Shown: in pieces, positions 1 through 11,248 of the stretch
How positions within the stretch are numbered: position 1 is the stretch's first letter
How the letters are laid out: each line of letters starts with the position of its first letter
Assembly (NCBI RefSeq): GCF_963678635.1
Contig: NC_087063.1
Coordinates: 35,314,540-35,378,539, forward strand
Source: Symsagittifera roscoffensis
Lineage: Eukaryota > Xenacoelomorpha > Acoela > Convolutidae
DNA: 64,000 nt
Direction: 5' to 3'
Position numbers and translations under genes: made by a program
Notes under the pieces: generated by a model
Databases searched by the model: none
What the model saw: only the letters and a program-made list of their open reading frames with translations
Told to the model about the DNA's origin: nothing

Positions 1-2022
1 TGTGGAATCCACGGCCACCGCCTCCTCCTCCTCCTCCACGTCCGCGATCTCCGAAACCACCTCGGCCTCTGTTATTAAATCCTCCGCCTCGACCTCTATC
101 GCCACCCCTGAAGTTTCCCCTTCCTCGGTCACCTCCTCTGAAGTTTCCTCTATCACCGCCACGCCCTCGAGGAGAATGAGAAAACCTTCCTCGGTCACCC
201 CCTCGGTACCCACCACCACCATTGCCTCTAAATCCTCCGCCACCATTTCCTCGGAACCCACCGCCACCTCGATTGTAGCCGCGGCCTCTGTCAAATCCAC
301 CACGACCACCGCCTCGCCCACGGAAGCTGCTGTTCCCTTGTTTATCGTCATCGGAATCCACTTCGTCATATATTCTCTTTCTCTTCTCAAACTTGGGATG
401 AGGGGTTGGTTTCTGGTTGGATTTGAAGGCTGTAGGTTCTTCTTCGCCATCATCATCCTCTTCGTCTTCATCTAACTCGTCGTCATCATCTTCTTCATCG
501 TCGTCATCTTCTTCGTCGTCTTCATCCGCAGCAGCTGGCTTCATAGCTTTCTTGGGTCTGAAATGAGAGGAATTGCTAAAACTTAGTGCCATAAGCTTTT
601 CACATGATTCCTGCATGGTAATCATCAATAATAGCAAATATGCTGCATAATTATCAGCATCTACAGAAAACTATTCTGAAAGAAACTGACAAATTTAAAT
701 TATAAGCATTAGCTCACACACTTCAACTTACGGTTTGGCAGCAGGTTCAGGTGACTCTTCTTCGTCATCTTCATCGTCATCTTCATCCTCGTCGTCCAGA
801 TCGTCGTCGTCATCCTCATCGTCGTCTTCTTCCGGTTGTGGGACTGGCTGTTTCAATTTTTTAGCTGGCGGTTGAACAGCTGCACCCTTTGCAGGAATCG
901 CTGCCTCTGGAACTTTCACTGCCTTCTTTTCTGAAAAGGACACTTTCTTCACTGGTTCTTTCGCTGGCTTTTTGCTTTTTGCAAGCATAGGCGACTCCTC
1001 TTCGCTGGCATCCTCGCTGTCAGTGGGATTGGCCACTTCTTCTGCCTCGTCATTAATAAATGAGTTTTCGAACTCGTCTTCAGAGTCAACTGACATGTTT
1101 GCCACCATCGAATGCGTTCCTAGAGCAAATTTGACACTGCTACACTGTTTTAAACAAAAATAACCTCGCGAATATGGGTTCCCCTTAACCTAATTAACTT
1201 GTTAAGCATTGACGTCAACGACAGCAAAATTGACCGCGACAACAAAATATTCTACTATTTTTTAGCTTGTGCTTCCATGATTCCATCATAAACTTATTTC
1301 ATCTTCCTGCATTATTTCAATTTAGAGTTGAATAGACATTTTGACAGATTTTTCTCATCTAACCGAACAGGTAGACGGGTCCTGTGCCTTTGGTGAGTGT
1401 GAACTGGACGGTGTCATCTGACTTGAGGTTGAACACACAGTTGGCCATGTGGTCCTTCTTCAGAATGCACAGCACTCCGGTCGAGTAGTCCTTCTCTTCA
1501 GACTCATCTTCGTCCGCGTCCATGTCTGGGATCATGCTGTGCTTGTATTTCACAGACACAACCTGGTAAATAATTATACATAGTAAAAAACAAAACTAAG
1601 AACGTAATTTTACTGTTAAAGCCCTTCAGACATGTTGTTGTTCGCTCGTTCGAATCTTACCCAAGTTATTGTTCAGAAATTCAAAACTTGTTCGATTTCA
1701 TTATTTGGTGACCAGAGATCTCCGTCCGTTCAACCATAATGACACCAACGAATCTTCGCCGTGAAAATTAAAAATAAACCTTGCGCAATGGAAAATGCCT
1801 GCAACCGATATTAATTCTTCACTTGCATCAGCTGCAGTAATAACAAAAATCAATTTAAACCTGTGTGTCTGCCCCCTCTCCTCCATAACTGGCATGTGAC
1901 AGCTGCAGTGTCTGCTGGATATTGATGTCTGCCTCCTGGTCATCATCGTCGTCCGCGGGAGTCCAGGTCACCGAGTTCTTGTCCTTCGTCAGTTCTCTGG
2001 ACCACAGAATGTGCTTCTCCAT
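1..2022 (-). CDS. Nucleoplasmin/nucleophosmin-family histone chaperone with long RGG tail (3' end outside window)
   Basis: Four exons are seen on the minus strand: 1861-2022 (start ATG 2020-2022), 1364-1562, 732-1119, and 1-557, which is still open at the window edge. Junction phases agree (0, 1, 2) with GT..AG ends, giving about 435 residues so far. Residues 1-125 form the nucleoplasmin core: a start like MEKHILWSRELTKD, an acidic loop, and the GTGPVYLFGTHSM strand. Two long Asp/Glu tracts follow (about residues 215-245 and 258-288), typical of histone-binding tails. A basic KRKR stretch resembles a nuclear signal. From about residue 320 the chain is an RGG/FRGG repeat as in nucleolin or fibrillarin. 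By family it should be a nuclear or nucleolar pentameric chaperone. The RGG tail is unusual for the family. The family call is firm; the exact orthologue (NPM1, NPM2 or an invertebrate paralogue) is not. Confidence 0.88.
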
Positions 2023-2651
2023 TGCTATATGGTTTTTTCAATGCAGTTAATGTTCGTCAAGATACAGGTGCACAGATCTTTCCAATAACTTATCAAAACC
2101 GACCTCTGAAAAATTATGTTACCATTCACGCATTTGCACTGCAAAAAGTCTCACCTTTTCTTGCAGCCAAAAACTTATGAGTTTTACAAAATCTGTAGTC
2201 AGACCAGATTGAGTCTCAACGTGAATCCCTCGGTTATTCTCAAATTATCTCAACGTGAAAATCTCAAACTATCTCGTCAAAGACATTTTTTAGTTGAAAC
2301 CTCGCCTATAGTTTGACAAATGCAGACCATTAACAGAGTGAACATAAAAATTGACAGATCTGTTAATTGTTGAACGAATGGTGCTCTTAAACATATTAAC
2401 TATTCTAGCTCATATGTTTGACGGGTTGATTTATACGAAAGATCCATAAGACCAGACAAAGCATGCAACCAATTCTTCAAACCTCCTTGATGCTAGTTCA
2501 AATCAAAAATAACAAACTTAAAAATATTGTTTAATTGCTTAAAACTAGTTTTAAAACAATACGATCAGTTTTGACGCGTATTTGACAACAACCACTCGTG
2601 TTTCTTCTAATTGTACATTAAAATCATAAACGAAACAAAATCGTAACAATT

Positions 2652-5632
2652 ATGACATCCGATCAAGTTAGTCGATTTATTCGTAGAAATGAAGCCGCGA
2701 AACAAAATTCAATATTACAAAACCAACCAACGACTTTGGTTACATTTAGCACTTGCAACCGTCAGAACAATATTAAAACCACCAGAAAAAATTCCAATAA
2801 AGAAGTCCAGACACCAGAAGAAAAAACTACGACAGAAGACCTTGCAACACTTGCCCTAAATGAAGTTCCTAGATGCCAGAAGTTTCACTTTTTGTACTAC
2901 AGGACCTTAGAAGCATCCAAAAGAAGTTCTGATTACAGTCAAATTGAGGACCAGATTGAACACAAAGTTTCGCACGACACAGGAAATGGTCGTTTGACAG
3001 ACTGGTAATAACTTAGCACCATCCACTGAAATCAAAAATTACTAGCCTGTAACGCGTCTCCCGTGCTACAAGCAGACTAGTGAATATGAAAGTTGCGTAT
3101 ATATAAAATATATGAAAAAAACAACAAAATGAATGCAACCGTAACAATATACAGGAAAATCCAACAACCCTTTTGATTTCAAAACCATAAAAATAATTTC
3201 AATTTGAAGGTTTTTTTAAACCAAAATGGTCAAATCTCAAAATCTACTGCGTTTCAGATCTCGTTCAGTTCGAATTTTTAATCCGCAACAAAAACCCTAA
3301 AATGGACGAAAGCATACATACAACTAAACATTCTATATTGAGAAAAAAATTTCAAACAATTTCACATGCAAAATCACGAAATTTATAAACGTGATTCATA
3401 ATCCAGCGTAATTAATTTTGAAATACCACTCTTTTTTCTTAATTTAAATTTTTAACGAAAAATATTGAAATAAAAAAGCGCCAATTTGAGCAACAATATA
3501 AGGATTGGAGGCCACATCCGCATCCACTACTAATAACCTGACATCACGCCACCAAAGGTTCGACAATTTCAAATTTGAAAAAATATATATATTTTTGTGA
3601 ATTTTAACATTTTTGAAAGTGTTCAAAAAACATAAATACGTCATGTCTAAGAAAAACAAAAGGAGGTGAGCAGTCATATTTGGAGTTCAGATAAGCAACC
3701 TGAGAGTACCGTGAGAGCAACCAACCCGAGTGGTGAGTATTTTAATTTATGTGAAGTTTTTTAGATCTAAAATTTTGAAAATTTGTGAATGAGCTTATCT
3801 CTCGAAAAACGGCGTATCTCTCGAAAATGATATGATTATATCAATCAGTCAACAAAGCAACATCTGCAACGTTTTGAGAAAATCATATAAAAACGTCATA
3901 TCTCGGGAAGTTAAAAAAGAGATCAGTGATATTTAGAATCAAGATTTGCAATGCGTGAGAGCACCCTGAAACCACCTCACATCATAAAGTTAGGAATTTC
4001 AACTTTCGACGAGTTTTTTTTATATCTAAGTTCTTTGAAAATTTGAAATAAATCATAAAAAACGTCATCTCACAACATAAACAAATTTGAGTAGATACAA
4101 TTGAAGCAAGATTTGCAAAGCCTGACAGTACCATGACAGCCCCTCACACTATAGAATTGGCAATTTCATTTCTTAATTCCATTCAAAAATCTTAGAAAAA
4201 CGTCATATCTCGAAAACATAAGGATTTGAGCAGTCATATTTTTAAGCAACAATGGTACCCCCTGCGATTAACTTAACAGCACCCAACTAAAAGCTTGATA
4301 AATTCAAAAAATTTGCAGAGTTTTTTAATCCAAGTTTAAAAAAAAAAACATCATAAGAATCGTCGAAAGTCGTAAGCTAAAAAGATTTGGGTATTCATAT
4401 ATTTGGAGGCCAAATTCGCAACAGGCGAAACCACTGAATTTTATAAAATGCTAATTTCAGAACTTGGTGAAACAAACAAAGAAATCAAGCTGAAAATACG
4501 AAAAAATCTTAAGCACCGCAATGCACGATATAGCTTAAACGTGAAAAAAAAATTTCGCTAAAAATGCAGAAATATTACGTTGAAAAAGCTTGAAGATGGC
4601 AAGATAATGAAGCTCGCAGCAACTAACTATATAGACAGAGACGAAGCTTTGGTTCGCACACACTAGCGAGAACTCGACGAAAAGCAGCTCTAGAAAAGGC
4701 AATAAGAAAAAATTGAAAAAAAGCCTCGAATTAGCAAAAAATTGGCCAGGTCTAGGATTCAATCTGCGACCTACTGCAATCAATAAATTTTGAGTCTCAC
4801 GCACAACCACTCAGCCACGCACGTTTAACCACCGACAGCAAAAGTTATTCAGCAAAAGGGGCACCAAATACAATCAGACACAATTTTGCAAGTAATCATT
4901 TGGAACATAACATACTGAAGCCATCCACACCAATTTTGCATGTAACAAATTGCAAAGCATAAAACCACACTATGTATAAATTGTGCATTTCAAAAAACTG
5001 CGAGATATATTGAGTTAGAAAATTTCTGAAATCCAGTTTTTATTATTGTGATGTTGTTTGAAACAAATAGCTTTTTGCGGTTCATTTGATGAAATAAGAA
5101 AAAATTGATCCTCGTTTAAAAACACTCAATTAAAAAGCCACGGTTAAACCAGTTAAAGCATATGCTATTATCACTAGTAATCTATCTATTAACTAATGCT
5201 AGCAATGTTGACAGGTTTTGTTCTGGATTCAGCGCGGCTCTTACAATAACAAGAAACAAGGAGCTGGAAGAGGCCTCAATTTTCAGGCCTATATCCGCAA
5301 AGCCAAAAACCCGCCTAGGGACAGCACAGTCAATGACAAACTATCTAGGCACATGCAAAACTAAGAGGCCACAAACAGTTCCTGCTAATGTTCCCACATA
5401 CAAAAGCAGTTTTAATATTTTGCCACGTATTATGGCAGTTAATGAAGTTCTTCTAGAGCGAGAAGCTTCGATAAAAATGACAGGAAGTTTTAAAGAGAGG
5501 ACCAAAACCCCTTTGCCACCTATCTTGCCAGACCCTTTTCAGCCTCAGAAGAGAGTGTCAGTTGATTTAACAAGATCCAGGCGGAAGAGCCGACGAAGGA
5601 GCACTTTGAAACAAGGAATTTTGCTCAAATAA
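2652..5632 (+). CDS. Two-exon protein of unknown function, ~256 aa, basic C terminus
   Basis: I infer a gene from two open segments joined by a matching splice. Exon 1 is 2652-3004, ending in a phase-2 donor inside a Trp codon (TG|GTAATA). Exon 2 is 5215-5632, beginning after TTGACAG with the G that completes that Trp, and ending in TAA. The lengths sum to 257 codons. The product is hydrophilic with no signal peptide or membrane segment. It has an N-terminal Arg/Asn-rich part and a Pro-rich stretch (TPLPPILPDPFQP). It ends in RSRRKSRRRST, which contains RRKS and RRRST, matching basophilic kinase sites. I recognise no domain. The 2.2 kb intron holds a Helitron-like element and a SINE. Codon content and the exact phase match favour a real gene, but this is inference. 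Confidence 0.5.
3042..4560 (-). mobile_element. Helitron-like non-autonomous element with ~150 bp tandem array (copy A)
   Basis: Read on the minus strand, the element ends in CTAG (3042-3045) followed by host T, with a GC-rich imperfect hairpin just upstream. This is the layout of a Helitron 3' end. Inside it, the plus strand carries at least five diverged units spaced about 137-160 bp. Hallmark motifs are cgtcatatctcgaaa, gagcagtcatatttgga, gcaagattcgcaa and ctgagagtaccctgacag, starting near 3672, 3926, 4086, 4222 and 4383. The far end holds a segment around gatatagcttaa (about 4530) that recurs in copy C. There is no coding capacity. The left and right limits other than CTAG are approximate. 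Confidence 0.55.
4735..4822 (-). repeat. tRNA-derived SINE head (copy 1)
   Basis: On the minus strand, GTGGCTGAGTGG resembles a pol III box A and GGTCGCAGATTGAATCC a decayed box B about 45 bases later. The tRNA fold is poor (no convincing acceptor stem), so this is a SINE or tRNA pseudogene, not a working tRNA. Similar tRNA-like segments occur at 16638, 18770, 19494 and 25935. Confidence 0.5.
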
Positions 5633-7752
5633 GAACGGGGATTAAAATTCAGCTCAAGCTGCGATTTTTCAACTAACCCATTCAATGAGAAAAATGCAGC
5701 ACGGAAATTGAAAACAATTATAATTGAAAAACATTTTCAGAATATATGATTTAGAATTACCATTTCAGAATTACAGTGAGCTTCGGCGCAGAAAAAAAAT
5801 CACAAATCTTGAAATACGAGATACCTTGATTCTGGCAAAAAAAAACCATCATCAACCGCAAAATGAAGACTTAAGTTTGACAAACATTCAAAACGACAAA
5901 AAAAATAAAATCTCCCAGAAAATTTGCATAGCCAGTCAAATTGACGGTCAAAACATTTCAAAAACTGTCCAAAACGTAATTTTTGGTTTATTTTTCAAAG
6001 CTATTTTTGCGTAGCAGAAAATTTTGCCATGAAAGGGGTACAGGTGAGCTCTGATATCAAACTGGTCGTCTTGAACAAAGCCAACAGACCGTTGGAAAAG
6101 AGTCATGAACGCGAGGTAACAGAAAAAGAACTGACTTTAAAAAAACGTCATCTTTCGAACTTCAAAGAGAAAAAATATATGGCCTTAAGGCTCGTTTAAT
6201 TTCAAGAACAATAATTTATGTTTGTCACTTTTTGATGAAATTGAATTCTGCAAATTAAAATCCAGTTTTGGAAACTAGAAGTGAGGCACGTTTTTCATGA
6301 CCTTTACACTTTTCTGTTTTTTGAATTTGGAAAAGAACTGAACTTTAAAAGAAATCAAAAGTCAAACCGCGAACAATCAAATTTGAGAATTATTTTTTCA
6401 AGACCTATTTTAAAGTATTCACCACGTTCATGACTCTTAAAAAGGTCGATCAACATTTTTTTTTTTCGAAATTCCGCGAACTCAAAAAATTTCTGCGCAC
6501 GCCATTGACAAAAAGTTGTCAGTTACTTGCAACTCTCGATCTGTCAGGTCAGTTGACCCATTTGACACTGAAAACGATTCATATCAATCCTTAAATTTTG
6601 TTTCATATTCACTATAGATTAACATAAGAAACAAAAACGTTTTATCTTTCTTTTTCGATAATTTCAAGGGTCAATCGAGAGCTAACTAGCTAGCAACTCG
6701 CTTTTCTCAGATGCATTTGTTATTTTTTCAAGTTTTAAAATACTAGCTTAAAATAATAGCCAAAAGATTATTTAATTTTAAACAATTTCTACCATCATTT
6801 GTCTCCTCTACCAACACTTTCGTTTTAAATTACTACTAGCGTGTAACTTGCCTCTCCGGTGCTTCAAACAGATTGATGAATGTGAAAATTGCTTTCATAC
6901 AATATAAGAAAAAAAACAACGAAATTAAATGTAACCATGAGAATTGACGGTGGCATCAAACAACGCTTTCTATTGCCTTTTAAAAACCCTCGTAGTCAAG
7001 GTTCATAAACACTCAACTCCTAGTATCGAAATTATATGTTCTATCTTTCTTTGATACGGCAATAAAGTGTTTCTTTGTGAGTTTATGGTGCTGATATAGT
7101 TTCCTTAACCAGAACGAAACTACTCGGCTTTTCTTTTAGATCTCTACGGCGAGATTAGGACTCAATTTAGTAGAGGTCAATGATACCACTAATTCTGACC
7201 TTAGTTGACATACCGCACATATTGCGATCACTCATCTCATTGGCACCAATACAATACCGTTGACTTGTTCATACAGTCAACATTTGTTCATACGATCAGC
7301 CAACAACTATGTCTTGATCCCAAACAGATAAAAGACAGCTCCATTCATAATGTCATGAGGTGAATGAAATCTATTGGTTCATACTTAGGTTGGTTGCTCC
7401 TCATGAACAAGCTCTCAACAGAAATGTCAGATATGTCACTGCTCTAGGACAACGGAAACATACTTCTTATACCATTTGTTTAGAGCCAAAAATTAATCTG
7501 CTGATTTTATATAAGCCAACCAATTAACTATAAGAATACTTGTCATGAGTAGGAATAGGTGTTTTTTGTCACATGAAATTAAAACAATTCTTGAAGAATA
7601 AGTTCTCAAATATCACACCAGGCTAAAACAAACTATTTGCAGTGATCTACTCAACATCGGATGATCTATAAAGTTTAATAAACCAAATCAATCAAGCTTG
7701 AGGCAAATTCCACAAAGTTTGAAACAGTTTCATTGGCGTTCCCTAACTGAGA
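5633..7752. other. Intergenic, no supported gene
   Basis: There is an open stretch at 5724-6014 and a short ATG-led open run near 6030-6115. Both are Lys/Asn-rich AT-driven sequence without a recognisable domain or a clear splice partner, so neither is called. A Helitron-like end lies at 6836. The 700 bases before the GPCR start show no repeat I can name; they presumably hold that gene's promoter, but I cannot point to an element. Confidence 0.4.
6836..7000 (-). mobile_element. Helitron-like 3' terminal fragment (copy B)
   Basis: The minus strand ends CGCTAG followed by T, with a CC..GG-containing hairpin remnant upstream. The adjoining 120 bases match copy A (3046-3165) with substitutions, including the motif gaaaaaaaacaac. 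The tandem array is absent, so this is a truncated or solo end. Confidence 0.45.
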
Positions 7753-10700
7753 ATGGCTATGCGACTCTCCGTCGATTCCTTTCTGGTTCGCACCCCTATA
7801 ACCAACTCGCATACTAACATATCGAATACATCAGATACTGGATCTACGACTCCGATGACGAACTACTCCGTACCTTTTGTCATCTTGGACTCCCTGATTA
7901 CTACCCTGGCAATATCGCCCAACTTCTCCTGTCTATTCCACATACTAGTACAACTCAAGAGTGATCCCATCATTAAAAACTGGCTCTACCTTTCGCTAGT
8001 TTTCACCACGTGTATCTCCAGTGTGCTCGGCATCCCCATCTACATGTTGACTAAGACTGTCGGCATCCCGCCCCTCTTTCAAGACGCACACCTTGACTAC
8101 ACTCTGTGTAGTTCCCTCATTGCAATCTACCTGTGTGCTTCTGGAGTTTTGCCTGCAATGCTTGGTTAGTAGAAGCGCAATACCGCATTTCAAGTATATT
8201 CTGGTTGGAAAATAAATTACGCGGTATAAAAAATCTACTGTTCTAAGACTAACCTCATTACTTTGTACAATATCGCTCTCAACCCTATGCACTGGTAGCC
8301 TGCAATTTTCGATAGTGCGCTAGGAGATACACACAAAAAAGGCGTTTCTGGGTAAAAACACGGAAAGCTGAAATAAATGTAACATAACTAATATAATAGT
8401 TTCTTTTCAGTGTGTCTCGCAATAGAGCAGACATATGTCATCCTGTACCCGAACAGATCACGCAACAGATCCCTCAGAACCACTAGACTACTCACACTAA
8501 GCTACATTGGAGTATCGTGGTCAGTGTGTGCAATTAATGCATCCATTCCCATATTCCACAGGGACAACAGACTCATTCAGCACGGACAGTTCACAAGATG
8601 CTACTATGAGGTTAACTACCACTACCATGCTACTACTAAAACGAAATATTTTTTAATTTGCGCAAATCAGGGAAATTTCAAACAATTTTATCATGGCAAT
8701 TTTAACATTTTCAGACAAAGCTCCATTCATTGATTTCTGACAAGTGAGAGGAGAATGAAAATGTAAGCAGCCAAACGATTAAAGTTTTCAAAGGTGAAAA
8801 TTTTATATTAGCAAAAATAAGGCTCCTGACCGAATTCAAATCATGAAGGCTACTTCAAGGTGAATCGTGTAAAATCAAACACATTGCATATGACTTATTT
8901 TATATTTCAAGCCATCAAATGATTCAGTGATTCTGTTAAACAAGTTGGTAACCTGAAAAAAAGTACGTTCCGATTTGATAAAGCTGGCTAATTGCAAATT
9001 TCATCACAGCAAAAATTCTTAAATCATGAGAAAACCAATGCTAAGGAAACTTTGCCGACAAAAATAAGCAGACAAAAGATTCCAAAAATTTTCATTTCCA
9101 AAATCTAAGGCTCCTGGCTGGACTCGACTCTCAGACTTTTGTCTTCCTAAGCATGTGCATTACAGCTACGTTATACGGTTTTAAACAGTTGTAGGAGCTT
9201 GATATGCCAATAAACAAACCTGATGAAGTCGATGATTAAATTTTTTACCGTGGGAAAAAGTCTTGTAACCGGTTGCAATAATCTAGCTAATCGCAAGGGT
9301 AACCAATCTACTTTTCCAAATTGTCCCCATAATAAGCCACTGTCGCCATGTTTCAGTATATCCTGACATGGAAATCCATAGTGCCCTACTTCATCTGCAG
9401 CTTCTATATGCCACTCACTCTGCTAGTGGGCCTCACAGCCACAATCTACAAGGGACTCGGCCAACTACAGAAGAGAAATGAGAGGTTTCCAGTTCTACAG
9501 CGCATGCTAGTATGTTTCAAGCTCTGTTTCTTTCAATAAACTTATAACAGATCTGATGTTGCAAAACGTTCGAAAATCTGAGAAAAAATATATAGCTTTT
9601 AACAAATTTATCGGACAACGTCTTAAATTTTTGAAATATTCTCAAAACTGCATTTGAACTGACAAAAGAGCAATGCAAAATGATTGCGATTTTTCGGAGA
9701 ATTTCGTTAGTGCCTTATTTCAGGAGCACAATTGAAAAAACTTTTTCGTTCAACAACCATTCGCCATGCAACTTTTCAGAGCAAAAAAAAACCGATAAAT
9801 GCCGAAAAAAAGGTAAACGCGAATTTTCAAACAAGTATTTCGATTTATTTTTTTACTTGAAGGCCAGACTTATTTCAGAAATTGAACACATTGCACCACT
9901 TTAGAGCTCTTTGATAATTCTTCCATAATAACGCTGAGTACACTTATGAAGCCAAATTCAGACACTTTTCCGCGCCATCTCCAATTTTATTCTTAGAGAG
10001 CTTCCGTTGCATTGTGTACATATCATTTGGTAAATGATTTATACTAGCACAACGAATTCACATTGATTGAGCGGAACGAGTTCATCCTATTTAACTATTA
10101 CGCAGACACTCAGTACTCGACTTCAATAAAAACGAAAAAAAAAATGGCAAAAAACTGTAAGGAAATGTACAAGTTACATCAAGAAAAACGAACATGTAAT
10201 ATAGCACAAGTATTGCTTATGTAAATCAGAGGTTGAATCAATATCAGAGAAACTTTTTAGAGTGCCCGTCAATATCGCAGATCTTCGCGAAGTGTGGTGA
10301 TTCTGTCTGCCTTTTGCTTAGTGACATGGATGCCATTAGCTGTGATGAGGACCATCGAAATATTCAATCCAGAATTCCCAGATAAAGTAAAAAACAACTT
10401 TTCCGGCAAAAAGCTGTTTAAAAAAATGTTTCTCATAAATTTCACATAACCTTTGAAAAATTGTCAATGAAGTCAAGGAGAATATGATCGATTTTTTCAA
10501 GAATATTTCTTCAAATTTGGAGTCTTCAAAAAACACCCTAAAGATGATCAAGTTTTTTATGATTGACACTTCTATCTCATCGAATAAATAACTCAAAAAA
10601 ATTATAGGACAATTTTTTACTATTCACTTTTTTCGGTACAGATGCCAGGCTTTGTGTTGAACACGACTGTGCTTCTATGGCACCTGACTGTGTTATTCAA

Positions 10701-10791
10701 CCCACTCTACATCTTGTACAAGGAGTACAGCAGTGGGAAATATAAGCCCAATAACGTCACCCTCAGCATCACACAGAGTCTAGGTTGGTAG
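7753..10791 (+). CDS. Divergent class A (rhodopsin-type) G-protein-coupled receptor, 346 aa
   Basis: Five exons: 7753-8164, 8411-8610, 9357-9509, 10261-10386 and 10642-10791. Phases match (1,0,0,0) and the total is 347 codons including TAG. Seven hydrophobic segments lie near residues 40-65, 74-98, 115-142, 160-182, 212-238, 266-288 and 302-324. N-terminal glycosylation sequons are at N22, N25 and N37. The candidate disulfide Cys are in LCSS (TM3 start) and RCYY (loop 2). TM5 keeps its Pro, TM6 has TWMP (residues 277-280) in place of CWxP, and TM7 has NPLY (317-320). The DRY site reads EQT (143-145), and the usual TM2 Asp is missing. It should be a plasma-membrane receptor, but the ligand cannot be told. 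The C tail is short with no palmitoylation Cys seen. Confidence 0.82.
8740..9185. repeat. Degenerate duplicated repeat in GPCR intron 2
   Basis: Two related stretches, about 8750-8860 and 9050-9150, share aaaataag, a gattnnna..ttttca core and then aaggctcctg followed by a tRNA box B-like segment (on the minus strand GAGAGTCGAGTCC in the second). They look like two old copies of a SINE-like element. The boundaries are soft. Confidence 0.35.
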
Positions 10792-11248
10792 ATGGCCAGA
10801 GGGAGGGGCAACGATTACACTTCGACAGATATCGTGAAGCAATTGTGAACAAGACCGAAAACCACAAACACAATTTTAGCTATATTTAGTCTATTTAGTA
10901 TACTATAGGAGTTTTATAGTTTTATGTAGATAAAATTGAAATAATTACATTCACCTAATTTTACATTGGGCGTCGATGTTTACCGACACAGAACATAGGT
11001 TTGCGATTGAATCAGGTGTCTAAGTACAAAAGATATCAAGTTAACTTTTCTATTCGAAACAAACTAATAAGTTTTATGCATGTAAATGCACTAAGCAGTC
11101 AATTATCTTGCATATTTCTGAATAGCATGACAGGAAATGTATGTAGTGCACTTCCGTTTTAGGCTCGAACGGAGCAAAAATTACGCACAAAACAAAAACA
11201 CCGAAAAAGATCACAATTAACTGCTTGATAATGATAACAAAAAAAACA
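10792..11248. other. Convergent intergenic spacer
   Basis: This 457 bp lies between the stop codons of the plus-strand GPCR and the minus-strand SPF30 gene. It must hold both 3' ends. I see only AT-rich sequence, and no further SPF30 exon resembling the family C terminus could be placed here. Confidence 0.4.

Noticed and set aside
2..475. Ser/Thr-rich open frame on the plus strand
   Set aside because: It is the antisense of the RGG-coding last exon of the nucleoplasmin-family gene, whose splice phases and domain content are convincing.
1210..1217. TGACGTCA, a perfect CRE-type site in a nucleoplasmin-gene intron
   Set aside because: An 8-mer is expected about once by chance in a 64 kb window and it is not near the promoter.
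5724..6014. 96-codon open frame as a third exon of the orphan gene
   Set aside because: The upstream exon ends in a stop with a matching full-length frame, and this stretch is Lys/Asn/Ile-rich AT-driven sequence with no phase-matched junction.
10800..11240. Missing last SPF30 exon
   Set aside because: One minus-strand candidate (KPM..RRPM-like, near 10985) has an upstream in-frame stop with no acceptor in the right frame; the read-through C terminus explains the family end better.
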